A stretch of 64,000 nucleotides of DNA from an uncultured Microbacterium sp. (lineage in GTDB: Bacteria > Actinomycetota > Actinomycetes > Actinomycetales > Microbacteriaceae): the NCBI RefSeq assembly GCF_900078385.1, contig NZ_FLQR01000010.1, positions 159,752-223,751 of the forward strand, read 5' to 3'. Shown one piece after another: positions 15,741 through 25,506 of this stretch; within the stretch, counting starts at the first letter, position 1; every line of letters begins with the position of its first letter. The position numbers and the translations under genes are program-made. The notes below the pieces were generated by a model. That model made no database searches. It was not told the origin of the DNA and was given only the letters and a program-made list of their open reading frames with translations.

Positions 15741-17205
15741 TCGGGGCGGCTGATCGCTGGGCGGCGCCGGCCGGGGGAGCGTCCGCGAAGGCCACCTTCG
15801 GCACGAAGACGAGCAGCAGCGCGGCGAGGAACCCGCCCGCGGCGCAGATCGCCCACACGGTGAGGTAGCCGCCGAGCGACGCCGCGGTCTCGCTCGCGAC
15901 GATGCCCGCGCCGGCGGCGAGGACGACGCCGAACACGGCCGAGGAGAACGTCCCGCCGATCGTCTTCGTCGTATTGGTGAGCGCGGATGCCACACCCGTC
16001 TGCCCCCGGGGGGCGGCCGCCGCGGCAGCGGCCGGCATCGCGCCGACGAGGGCGCCGCAGCCGAGCCCGGCGATCGAGAGGTTCAGCAGCACCTGCCACA
16101 GCTCCACGTGGAACGGCAGGAACAGGGCGTAGCCGATGCCGACGAGGAGCGCCGCCGCGATCAGCACGACGCGGGGGCTCGCCCGCCGCGATGTGACGGC
16201 GAAGATCACGGCGCCGACGATGAGCGAGACGAGGTAGACGCCGATGACGTTCGACCGCTCGGTCGCGTCGAGACCCAGCCCGTAGCCGAGCGACGGGTCG
16301 GTGCCGGCGTACGTCGAGAGCGGCCCCTGCGCGCCGAGCAGACTGATCCCGACGAGGAAGGCCGTCGCCTGCACGGGCCACATCTCCGGCCGGCGGAGTA
16401 CGCGGATGTCGACGGCCGGGTCGCTCTGGCGCAGCTCGTAGCGCACGAACAGCACGAAGCCCGCGAGACCGGCCGCCAGCAGCAGCCACACCCACACCGC
16501 GCCGGGGCCGTTCAGCCGCAGGAAGGTGAGCGAGCTCGTGACGAGCAGCAGCGAAAGCGCCAGCAGCACGAAGCCGCCGGTGTCCAGGCGCCGGCCGGGC
16601 ACCGGCTCGGACTCGGGCACCCAGAGCCAGATGACGACGGCGACGAGGGTGACCGCGATCGCCGGCACGAGGAGGGTGAGGGTGAGGTTCTCTCCGGTCG
16701 CGGCGAAGATCCGCCCCGCGGCCAGCGCCCCGATGATGGCACCCGCCTGGAGGCCGACGACGAGGAGGCCCGCCGCTCGACGCGTGAGCGAGACGCCGCG
16801 GTTCTGCGTGCGGCCCCGCTCGAAGATGAGCGCGATCTCCAGCGGCAGCCACACGACGTAGAAGCCCTGCAGCGCCCACGCGATGAGGAAGGTCCAGAAC
16901 GAGGTCGCGAACGCGAGCCACCACGTCGCCCCGGCGGTGAGGATCGCCGCGATCAGCAGGATCCGCTTGTGGCCGTACATGTCGCCGAGCTTCGCGAGCA
17001 CCGGCACGACGAGGGCGGAGAGCAGCAGCTGCGCCGCCTCGAACCAGTTGACGTCCGAGTCGTGGATGCCGAGCGCCAGCACGATGTCGCTGAACAGCGG
17101 CACGTAGTACCCCTGCAGCATGCCGGAGACCAGCTCCACGACGATGAACCAGCCGATGAGGCTCGCGGTGATGCCGAGCGTGGAGGTGCGGAGCGCCGTG
17201 GTCAC
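15661..17205 (-). CDS. MFS transporter, probable drug/metabolite exporter
   Basis: A 514-residue protein with about 14 hydrophobic segments, fitting the DHA2-like size class. The motif-A-like loop is GDMYGHKRILL after the second helix, and ALIFERGRTQNRGVSLTRR is a conserved-looking cytoplasmic loop. The Ala/Arg-rich last 40 residues lie over the end of the SDR gene and may be poorly conserved. GTG 17205 is placed by TAGACT exactly 7 bases upstream. Substrate unknown. Confidence 0.88.
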   Translation of the reverse strand: MTTALRTSTLGITASLIGWFIVVELVSGMLQGYYVPLFSDIVLALGIHDSDVNWFEAAQLLLSALVVPVLAKLGDMYGHKRILLIAAILTAGATWWLAFATSFWTFLIAWALQGFYVVWLPLEIALIFERGRTQNRGVSLTRRAAGLLVVGLQAGAIIGALAAGRIFAATGENLTLTLLVPAIAVTLVAVVIWLWVPESEPVPGRRLDTGGFVLLALSLLLVTSSLTFLRLNGPGAVWVWLLLAAGLAGFVLFVRYELRQSDPAVDIRVLRRPEMWPVQATAFLVGISLLGAQGPLSTYAGTDPSLGYGLGLDATERSNVIGVYLVSLIVGAVIFAVTSRRASPRVVLIAAALLVGIGYALFLPFHVELWQVLLNLSIAGLGCGALVGAMPAAAAAAAPRGQTGVASALTNTTKTIGGTFSSAVFGVVLAAGAGIVASETAASLGGYLTVWAICAAGGFLAALLLVFVPKVAFADAPPAGAAQRSAAPISRAGGAGAADRARAGAARTARRDAS

Positions 17206-17212
17206 GGCGATC

Positions 17213-17218
17213 AGTCTA
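17213..17218 (-). promoter_or_regulatory. -10 box TAGACT of the MFS gene
   Basis: Seven bases before GTG 17205 on the minus strand, which decides that start over upstream open frame. Confidence 0.55.
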
Positions 17219-17279
17219 GGGGTGGGCGGTCGGCGCGCCGCGGCGGCTCTAGGCTGGGGCGGAGCAGAGGAGGCGCCGG

Positions 17280-17780
17280 GTGACGGATGAGCGGGAGACC
17301 CTGACCTGGGACGGGTTCGGCGACGCATCGCGGGAGCTGGCACGCGCGATCGTCGCGGAGGGCTTCGTCCCCGATGTGGTCGTCGCGATCGCCCGCGGCG
17401 GGCTCCTGCCGGCCGGCGCCATCGCGTACGGCCTGGGTGTGAAGAGCTGCGGTGCGCTGAACGTCGAGTTCTACACCGGCATCGGCACGGTCCTCGACGC
17501 CCCCGAGCTGCTGCCCCCGGACCTCGACCTCGGGTACCTGCCCGGCAAGCGGGTCCTGCTCGTCGATGACGTCGCCGACAGCGGACGCACGCTCGCGCTC
17601 GCCGTGAAGCTGCTGCGCGAGGTCGGCGCCGATGTGCGGTCGGTCTGCATCTACACGAAGCCGGGATCCGTCGCGCTGCCCGACTTCTCCTGGCGCGAGA
17701 CCGACCGGTGGATCGATTTCCCGTGGTCGTCGCGGGGGAGCGTCCTCGAGGAGGATGCGGGCGCGGCGGCGTCGGCCTGA
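17280..17780 (+). CDS. Phosphoribosyltransferase (xanthine/hypoxanthine type)
   Basis: A 166-residue type I PRTase. The PRPP-binding loop [14 protein letters not shown] is at residues 94-107, preceded by the first beta strand [15 protein letters not shown]. Small PRTases of this kind convert xanthine, hypoxanthine or guanine to the nucleotide; the base is not clear here. The GTG start has AGAGGAGG upstream. Its stop TGA overlaps the ATG of ung by one base, so the two are probably one transcript. Confidence 0.88.
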   Translation: MTDERETLTWDGFGDASRELARAIVAEGFVPDVVVAIARGGLLPAGAIAYGLGVKSCGALNVEFYTGIGTVLDAPELLPPDLDLGYLPGKRVLLVDDVADSGRTLALAVKLLREVGADVRSVCIYTKPGSVALPDFSWRETDRWIDFPWSSRGSVLEEDAGAAASA

Positions 17781-18490
17781 TGTCCGCGTCGCTCGACGAG
17801 CTGGCCGAGGCCGGTCTCATCGATCCGGAGTGGGCGGTCGCACTGGCTCCCGTCGCCGGCGACATCGCGGCGCTCGGCGCCCGGCTGCGCGCCGAGGTCG
17901 CCGCCGGTCGCGGCTACCTTCCCGCGGGCGATCGCGTGCTGCGTGCGTTCGCGCGCCCGCTGCGCGAGGTCAAGGTGCTCATCGTCGGTCAGGACCCCTA
18001 TCCGACCCCGGGGCACCCCATCGGCCTGTCGTTCGCGGTCGAGCGGAGCGTGCGGCCGCTGCCGCGCAGCCTGCAGAACATCTACCGCGAGCTGCACGAC
18101 GACCTCGGCATCCCACCGGCCCCGCATGGCGACCTCTCCGCATGGAGCGCGCAGGGGGTCATGCTGCTGAACCGGGTGCTCACGGTCGCCCCCGGCGTCC
18201 CGGCATCCCACCGCGGATGGGGATGGGAGGCGGTCACGGAGCACGCCATCCGTACGCTCGTCGCCCGTGCGCAGCCGCTCGTCGCGATCCTGTGGGGGAA
18301 GGATGCCGCCGGCCTGAAGCCGCTTCTCGGGCCGACCCCCGTCATCGAGTCGGCGCATCCGTCGCCGCTGTCCGCGCGGCGGGGCTTCTTCGGCTCACGG
18401 CCGTTCTCCCGCACGGACGACCTGCTGCGGGGCCTCGGCGCCGACCCCGTCGACTGGCGGCTGCCCGACCCGGACGCGCTCCCCGCGTAG
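17780..18490 (+). CDS. ung: Uracil-DNA glycosylase
   Basis: A 236-residue family 1 UDG that removes uracil from DNA in base-excision repair. The catalytic water-activating motif [16 protein letters not shown] is at residues 70-85 (Asp72), with MLLNRVLTV in the middle and the DNA-intercalation loop [13 protein letters not shown] at 193-205 (catalytic His193). Length is standard. ATG 17780 is fixed by the TGATG overlap with the preceding gene; upstream in-frame codons belong to that gene's coding region. Confidence 0.96.
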   Translation: MSASLDELAEAGLIDPEWAVALAPVAGDIAALGARLRAEVAAGRGYLPAGDRVLRAFARPLREVKVLIVGQDPYPTPGHPIGLSFAVERSVRPLPRSLQNIYRELHDDLGIPPAPHGDLSAWSAQGVMLLNRVLTVAPGVPASHRGWGWEAVTEHAIRTLVARAQPLVAILWGKDAAGLKPLLGPTPVIESAHPSPLSARRGFFGSRPFSRTDDLLRGLGADPVDWRLPDPDALPA

Positions 18491-18493
18491 GCT
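18488..18493 (+). promoter_or_regulatory. -10 box TAGGCT overlapping the ung stop codon
   Basis: The TAG stop of ung is the first half of the box; ATG 18500 follows after 6 bases. Confidence 0.55.
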
Positions 18494-18499
18494 GTCGGC

Positions 18500-19117
18500 A
18501 TGCTGGAGGAGGAATACGACCGCGACCGTCGCCGCCTGCCGCGGCACCTGCGCCGCCAGCCCGAACCGGAGCGGCCGTTCACTTACGAGATCCGTCCTGC
18601 CGTCCGCGCGGACGTCCCCGACATCCGGGAGATCTACAACTACTACGTCACCAACTCCGTCGTCACCTTCGACGAGAAGAAGTGGACGCACGCGCAGTGG
18701 GCCGACAAGTTCGACCACCTGCAGAAGCTCGGCCTGCCGTTCCTCGTCGCCGTCTCGCCGTCGGGCCAGGTCCTCGGCTACGGCTACGTGTCACCCTGGA
18801 CCGGCAAGTCCGGCTACCGCTACACCGTCGAGAACTCCATCTACCTGGGCCAGGCGGCCACCGGCAAGGGCCTCGGGCGAGCGCTCCTGGAGGCGCTCAT
18901 CGCGGCGTGCCAGCAGCTCGGCATCCGCGAGATCGTCGCCGTGATCAGTGACCGCGGGGCCGAGGCCTCGGTCGCGCTGCACGGGCGGCTGGGCTTCGTC
19001 GAGGTCGGCCGGATGGGCAAGGTCGGGTTCAAGTTCGGGCGCTGGCTCGGCACGATCTACATGCAGAAGCACCTCGAGCCGCTGAAGAAGCGCTCATTCC
19101 TGCGGCGCCGCGACTGA
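18500..19117 (+). CDS. GNAT acetyltransferase, phosphinothricin/methionine-sulfoximine acetyltransferase-like
   Basis: A 205-residue protein with a charged N-terminal extension of about 28 residues (EEEYDRDRRRLPRHLRRQ) before the GNAT domain. The domain carries VRADVPDIREIYNYYV, GYGYVSPWTGKSGYR, the acetyl-CoA loop GQAATGKGLGRALLEALI, and SVALHGRLGFVEVGRMGKVG. This is the PAT/MddA pattern; such enzymes acetylate phosphinothricin-like amino acids or methionine sulfoximine. Its end overlaps the emfourin gene by 24 bases, tail to tail. Confidence 0.85.
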   Translation: MLEEEYDRDRRRLPRHLRRQPEPERPFTYEIRPAVRADVPDIREIYNYYVTNSVVTFDEKKWTHAQWADKFDHLQKLGLPFLVAVSPSGQVLGYGYVSPWTGKSGYRYTVENSIYLGQAATGKGLGRALLEALIAACQQLGIREIVAVISDRGAEASVALHGRLGFVEVGRMGKVGFKFGRWLGTIYMQKHLEPLKKRSFLRRRD

Positions 19118-19420
19118 CCGCGCGAGCTCTCGCACGGCGTCGATGAGCTCACGCCACGGCCCGTCGACATCCTGTTCGGCGAGCTCCGCGTGGCGCTCGT
19201 CGGGGCCGCGCACGGCGGAGACCGACCACGTGAACCGGTCGGCGCCCTCCGGCTCCGCGGCGACCTCGTCGCAGGCCTCCCACGGGCAGCGCTCGACGAT
19301 GTCGGCGAGGCCGGAGGCCGCGCCGCCCTCCACGTGCCAGCGCCGGGACAGTCCCGCGAAGCCGCCCGTGCGCACGACGGTCACGGCGACGGCGGGTGCG
19401 TCCTCGGGTTCAGCGGCCAT
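19094..19420 (-). CDS. Emfourin-like protealysin inhibitor
   Basis: A 108-residue protein. The sequence VAVTVVRTGGFAGLSRRW at the N-terminus and the Trp/acidic C-terminal half match the emfourin (M4in) family, small tight-binding inhibitors of protealysin-like M4 peptidases. No signal peptide is seen. It overlaps the protease gene by 11 bases and is translated after it. In the characterised Serratia system the inhibitor gene also lies next to the protease gene, so the context supports the call. It should bind and silence the neighbouring protease inside the cell. Confidence 0.8.
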   Translation of the reverse strand: MAAEPEDAPAVAVTVVRTGGFAGLSRRWHVEGGAASGLADIVERCPWEACDEVAAEPEGADRFTWSVSAVRGPDERHAELAEQDVDGPWRELIDAVRELARSVAAPQE

Positions 19421-20462
19421 CCTCGATCACGCCGACGCCCGTCCATGCGTCTCGGACGGCGGCGGCCTCCTCCGACTCCTCACCGTACTCCTCGACGGCG
19501 GTGGCCAGGGTGGCCGTCGCGAAGGCCGTGAAGTCGGCGCGCGGGGTGAGGCGGCCGCCGGTCAGGGTGAGGTACCAGATGCGTCCGGCGCGCTCCCACG
19601 CGTGTCCGCCGAGCGCCGTCGCCGCGAGGTGGAACGCGCGGTTCGGGATGCCCGAGTTGATGTGCACGCCGCCGTTGTCGGAGGTCGTCTCCACGTAGTC
19701 GGCCATGTGCCCGGGCTGCGGGTCGCGGCCCAGCACGTCGTCGTCGTAGGCGGTCCCGGGCGCGCTCATCGAGCGCAGCGCCGTACCCTGCACGGCGTCG
19801 GTGAAGATGCCGGCCCCGATGAGCCACGTCGCCTCGTCGGCGGTCTGCCCGTGCAGGTGCTGCTCGGTCAGAGCGCCGAACACATCGGCGATCGACTCGT
19901 TGAGGGCGCCGGACTGGCCCGTGTAGTCCAGGCCGCCGGCGTTCTCGATCACCCCGTGGCTGAGCTCGTGTGCGATGACCGTCACGGAGCGGGTGAAACC
20001 GGCGAAGACCTCTCCGTCGCCGTCGCCGAACACCATCCGCTCGCCGTTCCAGAACGCGTTGTCGTAATCGACGCCGTAGTGCACGGTCGCCGCCAGCGTG
20101 CCCCCGACGCCGTCGATCGACGCGCGGCGGAAGGCGTCCCAGTACATGTCGAACGTCGCCCCCAGCCCGTCGAACGCCTCATCGGCGGCACGGTCGCCGG
20201 TCGCCGGATCGTCCTCCCCGCGCACGCGCACACCCGGCAGGGTCTCCCGGTTCTGCGCATCGGAGATCACCCGGTCGGGCAGCGGCGAGGCCTCCATGAC
20301 GAGCGCGTCGCCGTCGACCGACAGGTCGAGCCGGGCCCGCACCGGACGGTACTCCCGGGCGACGGCCAGCGTCGCGCGGGCCGCCTCGGCCGCGCGCGCA
20401 AAGTGCGGCTCCTGGGTCGCGGCGAGCCGGGCGAGCAGATACGGGGGGACGATGGCGTGCAT
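19410..20462 (-). CDS. Protealysin-like M4 metallopeptidase
   Basis: A 350-residue thermolysin-family zinc protease with the short protealysin propeptide ([11 protein letters not shown] at the N-terminus) and no signal peptide. Zinc ligands and catalytic residues are visible: HELSHGVIE (His165, Glu166, His169), [12 protein letters not shown] (Glu189) and the later active-site His in [15 protein letters not shown] (His267). Protealysin-like enzymes mature by cutting off the propeptide and lack the long FTP/PepSY propeptide of secreted thermolysins. Start ATG 20462 is 7 bases after TAACGT; GTG 20471 is an alternative. Confidence 0.9.
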   Translation of the reverse strand: MHAIVPPYLLARLAATQEPHFARAAEAARATLAVAREYRPVRARLDLSVDGDALVMEASPLPDRVISDAQNRETLPGVRVRGEDDPATGDRAADEAFDGLGATFDMYWDAFRRASIDGVGGTLAATVHYGVDYDNAFWNGERMVFGDGDGEVFAGFTRSVTVIAHELSHGVIENAGGLDYTGQSGALNESIADVFGALTEQHLHGQTADEATWLIGAGIFTDAVQGTALRSMSAPGTAYDDDVLGRDPQPGHMADYVETTSDNGGVHINSGIPNRAFHLAATALGGHAWERAGRIWYLTLTGGRLTPRADFTAFATATLATAVEEYGEESEEAAAVRDAWTGVGVIEDGR

Positions 20463-20469
20463 GTGCGAC

Positions 20470-20475
20470 ACGTTA
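20470..20475 (-). promoter_or_regulatory. -10 box TAACGT of the protease-inhibitor pair
   Basis: Its TAA is the stop codon of the upstream ABC ATPase gene; ATG 20462 follows after 7 bases. The protease-inhibitor pair could thus be expressed apart from the ABC operon. Confidence 0.45.
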
Positions 20476-21291
20476 GCCCTCGCCCCCGACGCGGCGGTCC
20501 CGCGCGTCGATGACGGGGATGGAGGCCAGCAGCCGTCGCGTGTACGCGACCTGGGGCTCCAGCAGGACCTTCTCGGTCGGTCCCTCCTCGACGATGCGGC
20601 CGTCTTTCATGACGATCACCTCGTCGCAGAGGTTCTGCACGACGCCGATGTCGTGGGAGACGAGCAGGAGCGTGAGCTGCTCGCGACGGCGGAGGTCGCG
20701 GAGGAGCTCGAGGATCTGCGCGCGCACCGTGACGTCGAGCGCGGAGAGCGGCTCGTCGCCGACGAGGACGCGGGGACGGTGCACGATCGCGCGCGCGATC
20801 GCGATGCGCTGCCGCTGGCCGCCGGAGAACTCGTGGGGGAAGCGGTCGGCCATGTCCGCCTCGAGTCCCACGTCCTCGAGCACCTCGTGCACGCGCGCAC
20901 GGCGGTCACCGGGGATGCCGAGGGCCCACAGCGGCTCGGCGACGATGCGCCCGACGCTCATCCGCGGATCCAGCGACGCGTACGGATCCTGGAACACGAT
21001 CCCGGTCTCGCGGCGCAGCCAGTGCAGCGAGCGCGCGCCGGCGCGCGCATCGACCGGTCGCCCGTCGAAGGTGACGGTGCCGGTCGTCGGGGTGTCGAGC
21101 CCGAGCAGGAGGCGGATGAGCGTCGACTTGCCGGAACCGGACTCCCCGATGATGCCGACCGCCGAGCCGGCGCGGACGTCGACGTCGGCGTCGTCGAGGG
21201 CCGTCGTGTACCTCGGTGGCGCGAAGAGTCCGGGGGAGGGCGCGCGGAAACGGCGGCCGAGGCCGCGCGCGCGGATGAGGTCGTCGCTCAC
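20473..21291 (-). CDS. Peptide/dipeptide ABC transporter ATP-binding protein (OppF/DppF type)
   Basis: A 272-residue ATPase. Walker A is [12 protein letters not shown] (ending about residue 57), the Q-loop region [18 protein letters not shown] is typical of OppF/DppF, the signature is [14 protein letters not shown] and Walker [14 protein letters not shown]. It pairs with the OppD-type ATPase directly upstream. GTG 21291 overlaps the previous stop as GTGA. It is the last gene of the five-gene transporter operon. Confidence 0.92.
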   Translation of the reverse strand: MSDDLIRARGLGRRFRAPSPGLFAPPRYTTALDDADVDVRAGSAVGIIGESGSGKSTLIRLLLGLDTPTTGTVTFDGRPVDARAGARSLHWLRRETGIVFQDPYASLDPRMSVGRIVAEPLWALGIPGDRRARVHEVLEDVGLEADMADRFPHEFSGGQRQRIAIARAIVHRPRVLVGDEPLSALDVTVRAQILELLRDLRRREQLTLLLVSHDIGVVQNLCDEVIVMKDGRIVEEGPTEKVLLEPQVAYTRRLLASIPVIDARDRRVGGEG

Positions 21292-22076
21292 GCCCGACCT
21301 CCCGGGCGCCACAGGGTCGCGGTGGCGTCGCGCAGCAGACCCTGCGTGACGGGGGAGGTCGGTGCACTGAGCAGCTGGGAGATGGCGCCCTCCTCGACGA
21401 CGCGGCCGTCCTCGAGGACGACGGCGTGCGTCGCGATCTGCGACAGGACGGCGAGGTCGTGGGTGATGAAGACGAGCGACATCCCGTCGTCGGCGACGAG
21501 GGAGCGGAGGAGTTCGAGGATCTCCGCCTGGATGGTCACGTCCAGGGCCGTGGTCGGCTCGTCGGCGATGAGGAGGCGCGGCCGGCAGGCGAGGGCCATC
21601 GCGATCGCCACCCGCTGCCGCTGACCGCCGGAGAGCTGGTGCGGATAGCGTCCGACGATCTGCTCCGGGTCGGGCAGCCGCACGCGGTCGGCCTCGGCGA
21701 CGGCGCGGGCGAGTGCCTCACGCCGCCCGAGCCCCTCGTGGATGCGGATGGACTCGGCGATCTGCCGGCCCACGGTGCGGATCGGGTTCAGCGCCGTGCG
21801 GGGCTCCTGGAAGACGATCCCGATCTCGTCGCCGCGCAGCTGCGCGAGCTCGCGGTCGGGCAGGTCGATCAGCTCGCGTCCGGACCAGCGGATGCTGCCG
21901 GTCGCCGTCGCGCCGCCGGGGAGCAGTCCGAGGAGCGCGAGGGCCGTGAGGGACTTCCCGGAACCGGACTCGCCGATGAGGCCCACACGCGCGCCGTCGG
22001 GCACGTCGAAGGAGATGCCGTCCACGACACGGCGGCCGGAGATCTCGATCGTCAGGTCCCGCACCTCGAGGCTCAC
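21288..22076 (-). CDS. Peptide/dipeptide ABC transporter ATP-binding protein (OppD/DppD type)
   Basis: A 262-residue ATPase. Walker [12 protein letters not shown] is at about residues 32-42, then [19 protein letters not shown], the signature [14 protein letters not shown], Walker [14 protein letters not shown] and the switch HDLAVL. The C-terminal iron-sulfur extension seen in many OppD proteins is absent, since it ends soon after the NBD. GTG 22076 overlaps the permease stop as GTGA. Confidence 0.92.
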   Translation of the reverse strand: MSLEVRDLTIEISGRRVVDGISFDVPDGARVGLIGESGSGKSLTALALLGLLPGGATATGSIRWSGRELIDLPDRELAQLRGDEIGIVFQEPRTALNPIRTVGRQIAESIRIHEGLGRREALARAVAEADRVRLPDPEQIVGRYPHQLSGGQRQRVAIAMALACRPRLLIADEPTTALDVTIQAEILELLRSLVADDGMSLVFITHDLAVLSQIATHAVVLEDGRVVEEGAISQLLSAPTSPVTQGLLRDATATLWRPGGRA

Positions 22077-22945
22077 GCGACCACCGCCGGCACGTGATGC
22101 GCGGCGCGGCGCCGCGACAGGGTGGGATCGGTGGCCTCGCGGAGGCCGTCGCCGAGCAGGTTCAGGCCCAGCACCGTGAGCGTGATCGCCAGGCCCGGCC
22201 ACACGACCGTGAGCGGATACACCGTGATGTAGGCCTGCAGATCCTTCAGCAGCAGTCCCCACGACGGTTCGGTGACGGGCGCCCCGAAGCCGAGATAGCT
22301 GAGACCCGCCTCGGCGAGCACAGCGACGGCCATCGCCCAGGACAGCTGCACGATGAAGACGGGCGCGACGTTGGGGAGCAGGTGCCGCCAGAGGTTCTGG
22401 AACGGGGTGAGGCCGCTCGCGCGGCCGGCCAGGACGAAGTCGCTGTGCAGCACACGGCGCAGCTCGGGACGGGTGACGCGGGCGACGTTGACGCCGAAGC
22501 CGATCCCCACCGAGATGATGACGACCCACAGCGAGCCGCCCCACACCGCGGAGATCATCATCGCGATGATCAGCACGGGGAACGCGATCAGGATGTCGAC
22601 GAGCACCGCGACGGACTCCCGGAGCCACCGCGCCGTCAGCGCGCCGAGTGCGGCGAGGACGATCCCGATCACGGTCGCCACGACGGCGGCGCCCACGGCC
22701 ACCCAGACCGTCGTGCCGGCGCCCGCCATCAGGACGCTCAGGATGTCGCGGCCCGATCCGTCGGTGCCGAGCAGATGCGGCCAGCCCGGCGGAGCCCAGC
22801 GGTCGGCGATGTCGACGCGCTGCGGGTCGAACGGCGTCCAGAAGCGCGCCACGAGCGCGACGACGGCGATGCTCGCCGCCACGATCAGTCCGAATCGGCC
22901 GGTGGAGAGTGCCCACAGCCGGCGGAGCCACGCGAACCGGGTCAT
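22073..22945 (-). CDS. Peptide-type ABC transporter permease (OppC/DppC type)
   Basis: A 290-residue inner-membrane protein with about 6 helices. It has the N-terminal OppC-type segment with HLLGTDGSGRDILSVLMAGA, typical of OppC/DppC, and the cytoplasmic EAA loop RASGLTPFQNLWRHLLPN. It forms the channel with the OppB-type partner. The ATG overlaps the upstream permease stop by four bases (ATGA). Confidence 0.92.
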   Translation of the reverse strand: MTRFAWLRRLWALSTGRFGLIVAASIAVVALVARFWTPFDPQRVDIADRWAPPGWPHLLGTDGSGRDILSVLMAGAGTTVWVAVGAAVVATVIGIVLAALGALTARWLRESVAVLVDILIAFPVLIIAMMISAVWGGSLWVVIISVGIGFGVNVARVTRPELRRVLHSDFVLAGRASGLTPFQNLWRHLLPNVAPVFIVQLSWAMAVAVLAEAGLSYLGFGAPVTEPSWGLLLKDLQAYITVYPLTVVWPGLAITLTVLGLNLLGDGLREATDPTLSRRRAAHHVPAVVA

Positions 22946-23892
22946 TCCGCCTCCCGCTGTCGCGGGTCGATGACCCGGTGGGTGAGGTCGACGAGGAACC
23001 CGACGATCAGCACGAAGCTCGTCAGCACCAGGAGCTCGCCCTGCACCTTGAGCAGGTCGCGGTTGCTGACGTCGGCGACCAGCATCCGCCCGATCCCGGG
23101 CAGCGTGAACAGCTGCTCGATGACCACGGCGCCCACGATGATCCCCGCGACCTGAAGCCCGAGGACCGTGATGATCGACAGTCCGACGGTCGGCAGGCCG
23201 TGCCGGACGAGTGCCTGCGTGCGGGTCAGTCCCTTCGCGGCGGCGGTGCGGACGAAGTCCTCGCCGACGGCCTGCAGGGTCGCCGAGCGGACGAACCGCA
23301 GCAGCATCGCGCCCTCGATGACGCCGATCGTGATGGCGGGCAGGAGCAGCGCGCGCAGCGCCGCGCCGGGGTCGGACCAGCCGCCGCGCGGGAACCCCTG
23401 CGCGGGCAGCCAGCCGAGCCAGACGGCGAACACGACGACGAGCATCATGCCGGCCCAGACGACCGGGACGGCCGCCACCGCCTGCGCGGCGACGCTCAGG
23501 GCCGTGCCGTCGGCCCGGCCGCGCCGGATCGCGGAGAGGACGCCGAAAGGCAGTGCGATGACGATGGCCACGGTCATCGAGAGGAGACCGAGTGGGATCG
23601 TGACCTGCGCCTTCTGGGCCAGCTCGCTCGCGACCGGCGTGCCGGTGAGCATCGACTCGCCGAGGTCGCCGGTCAGGACACCGCCGATCCAGGCGGCGTA
23701 CTGACCGAGCAGGGGCTGGTCCAGGCCCAGGCGCTCCCGGATCGCCGCGACCTGCTCCGGCGTCGAGTTGAGGCCCGCGATGAGCTGGGCGACGTCTCCG
23801 GGGAGCACCCGCAGAGTGAAGAAGATGAGCGCACTGGCGACGAACAGCCCGAGCAGCAGCAGGGCCGATCGCGTCAGGGCGTATCGGATCAC
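22942..23892 (-). CDS. Peptide-type ABC transporter permease (OppB/DppB type)
   Basis: A 316-residue inner-membrane protein. Visible OppB features are an N-terminal helix ending in FFTLRVLPGDVAQLIAG, RERLGLDQPLLGQYAAWIGG, and the EAA loop AAAKGLTRTQALVRHGLPT. The end is HRVIDPRQREAE. GTG 23892 overlaps the stop of the substrate-binding gene as GTGA. Confidence 0.92.
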   Translation of the reverse strand: MIRYALTRSALLLLGLFVASALIFFTLRVLPGDVAQLIAGLNSTPEQVAAIRERLGLDQPLLGQYAAWIGGVLTGDLGESMLTGTPVASELAQKAQVTIPLGLLSMTVAIVIALPFGVLSAIRRGRADGTALSVAAQAVAAVPVVWAGMMLVVVFAVWLGWLPAQGFPRGGWSDPGAALRALLLPAITIGVIEGAMLLRFVRSATLQAVGEDFVRTAAAKGLTRTQALVRHGLPTVGLSIITVLGLQVAGIIVGAVVIEQLFTLPGIGRMLVADVSNRDLLKVQGELLVLTSFVLIVGFLVDLTHRVIDPRQREAE

Positions 23893-25400
23893 TCCGTGCT
23901 CTTGACCAGTTCGGCGAGGTTGAGGCGCTCGTTGACGTTCACCGACGGCACACCGGCGACGTCGGAGGACACGGCGAGCACGGACGCGCCGTTGTACAGC
24001 CAGTCCGCCGCCATGTCCTCGGACACGATGCGCGCCGCCTGGGCCAGCAGGTCGGCGGCCTCGTCCGGGTCGACCGCGGCGATGGAGTCCGCGAACAGCT
24101 TCTGCACCTCGGGATTGTCGTAGGTGAAGTAGTACTCCGGGTTCGCCCAGTTCTCGAAGTCGCGGGACTCCGTGTGGAGCACGAAGCTCAGGTCGTAGTC
24201 CTTGTTGATGTACACGTCGTTGATCCACGTGGGGAACTCCACCTGGTTCACCTTGAGCGTGATCCCCACGTCGTTGAGGTTCGACACGAGGATCTGCGAG
24301 ACCGTGGTGCCGTACCCGCTGTACAGCGTGAGCGTCAGCGTCAGGTCCTCCGCGCCGGCGTCGGCCAGCAGCGACCGGGCGGCTTCGGGATCGAAGGGCG
24401 CCACGTCGGAGAGGTCCTCGTAGCCGGGGTCGAGCTCGGGGATGGGGCCGTACTGCGTCTGGCCGGCACCGAGCGCCTCGACGATGGCATCCTTGTCGAT
24501 CGCCTGCCGGATCGCCTGGCGCACGCGCTTGTCGCTGAGCGGGCCGCTCGCGGAGTTCATCGCGAGGGTGCCCTTGTCGGTGGACTTCCCGAGCACGAGG
24601 CTGAAGTCGCCGCCCGCCTCGATCTGGTCCTTCAGGTTCGCGTCGAAGCCGGTCAGCACATCCAGCTCGCCCGCGAGCGCGCCGTTGAGTGCGGCCTGCG
24701 TCTCCGGGATGTAGCTGAAGACGACCTCGGCGACCTGCGCGGGCTCGCCCCAGTAGTCCGCGTTGCGCGCGAACGTGATGCTGGCGCCCTGCTTCCAGCT
24801 CGCCAGGGTGAACGGACCGGTGCCGTTCGCGGCCGTCTTGCGGTCGATCTTGTCGCCCTTCTTGAGGACGAGCCCGGCGCGGCCGGTGAGGTTCCACAGG
24901 AGCGTCGAGTCCGGCGCGCTCAGCGTGAGGGTGATCGTCTGCCCCTCGGCGGCGATGCCCGTGACGCCCGCGAGGCGTGCCGAGTCGCGGTAGGCCGCGT
25001 TGTCCCGCACCTGCGTCAACGACCACACGACGTCCTCGGGGGTGAGCTCCTGGCCGTCGTGGAAGGTGACGCCCTCGCGGAGCGTGAACGTGTAGGTGAG
25101 GCCGTCGGGCGAGATCTCGTAGTCGCTCGCGAGGGCGGGGACGATCTCCTGATCCGGCGTGCGGGCGACGAGGCCCTGGTAGACGTTGTCGATCAGGATC
25201 TGGTCCAGCGCCGCACCGGCGGTCTCGCGGATGTCGAGGTTGCCGGGCTCCAGCACGAGGCGGATGCCGACCGAGGCGTCCGGGTCGGGGGTGACGTCGG
25301 TCTCGGACGGGCCGGGCGTCGTGCTGCCGGTGCACGCGGTGAGGAGGAGGGCGCCGGCGGCGAGCATCGCCGCAGCGGCGAGGGCGGTTCGACGAAGCAT
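23889..25400 (-). CDS. ABC transporter substrate-binding lipoprotein (family 5)
   Basis: A 503-residue extracellular binding protein of the OppA/DppA/NikA class. A signal peptide ends in the lipobox LTAC (Cys23), so it should be a lipoprotein. Family 5 features include TYTFTLREGVTFHDGQELTPEDV and the long two-domain layout with FTLASWKQGASITFARN. The ligand (peptide, opine, nickel or other) cannot be read. ATG 25400 was chosen because it gives the signal peptide and has AAAGGA upstream. First gene of the operon. Confidence 0.9.
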   Translation of the reverse strand: MLRRTALAAAAMLAAGALLLTACTGSTTPGPSETDVTPDPDASVGIRLVLEPGNLDIRETAGAALDQILIDNVYQGLVARTPDQEIVPALASDYEISPDGLTYTFTLREGVTFHDGQELTPEDVVWSLTQVRDNAAYRDSARLAGVTGIAAEGQTITLTLSAPDSTLLWNLTGRAGLVLKKGDKIDRKTAANGTGPFTLASWKQGASITFARNADYWGEPAQVAEVVFSYIPETQAALNGALAGELDVLTGFDANLKDQIEAGGDFSLVLGKSTDKGTLAMNSASGPLSDKRVRQAIRQAIDKDAIVEALGAGQTQYGPIPELDPGYEDLSDVAPFDPEAARSLLADAGAEDLTLTLTLYSGYGTTVSQILVSNLNDVGITLKVNQVEFPTWINDVYINKDYDLSFVLHTESRDFENWANPEYYFTYDNPEVQKLFADSIAAVDPDEAADLLAQAARIVSEDMAADWLYNGASVLAVSSDVAGVPSVNVNERLNLAELVKSTE

Positions 25401-25478
25401 GCGGGGGAGGTCCTTTCGCAAGGGCAGACTCGGCGTCATCGGTGTCCGATGCGGGTCTGCGGACGTGGTGCGCACAAC

Positions 25479-25484
25479 AGCCTA
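25479..25484 (-). promoter_or_regulatory. -10 box TAGGCT of the ABC operon
   Basis: On the minus strand, between the alpha/beta hydrolase stop and the substrate-binding gene, giving a leader of about 70 bases. Confidence 0.4.
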
Positions 25485-25506
25485 GGGTGACGTGTGGCTC
25501 GCGCGG

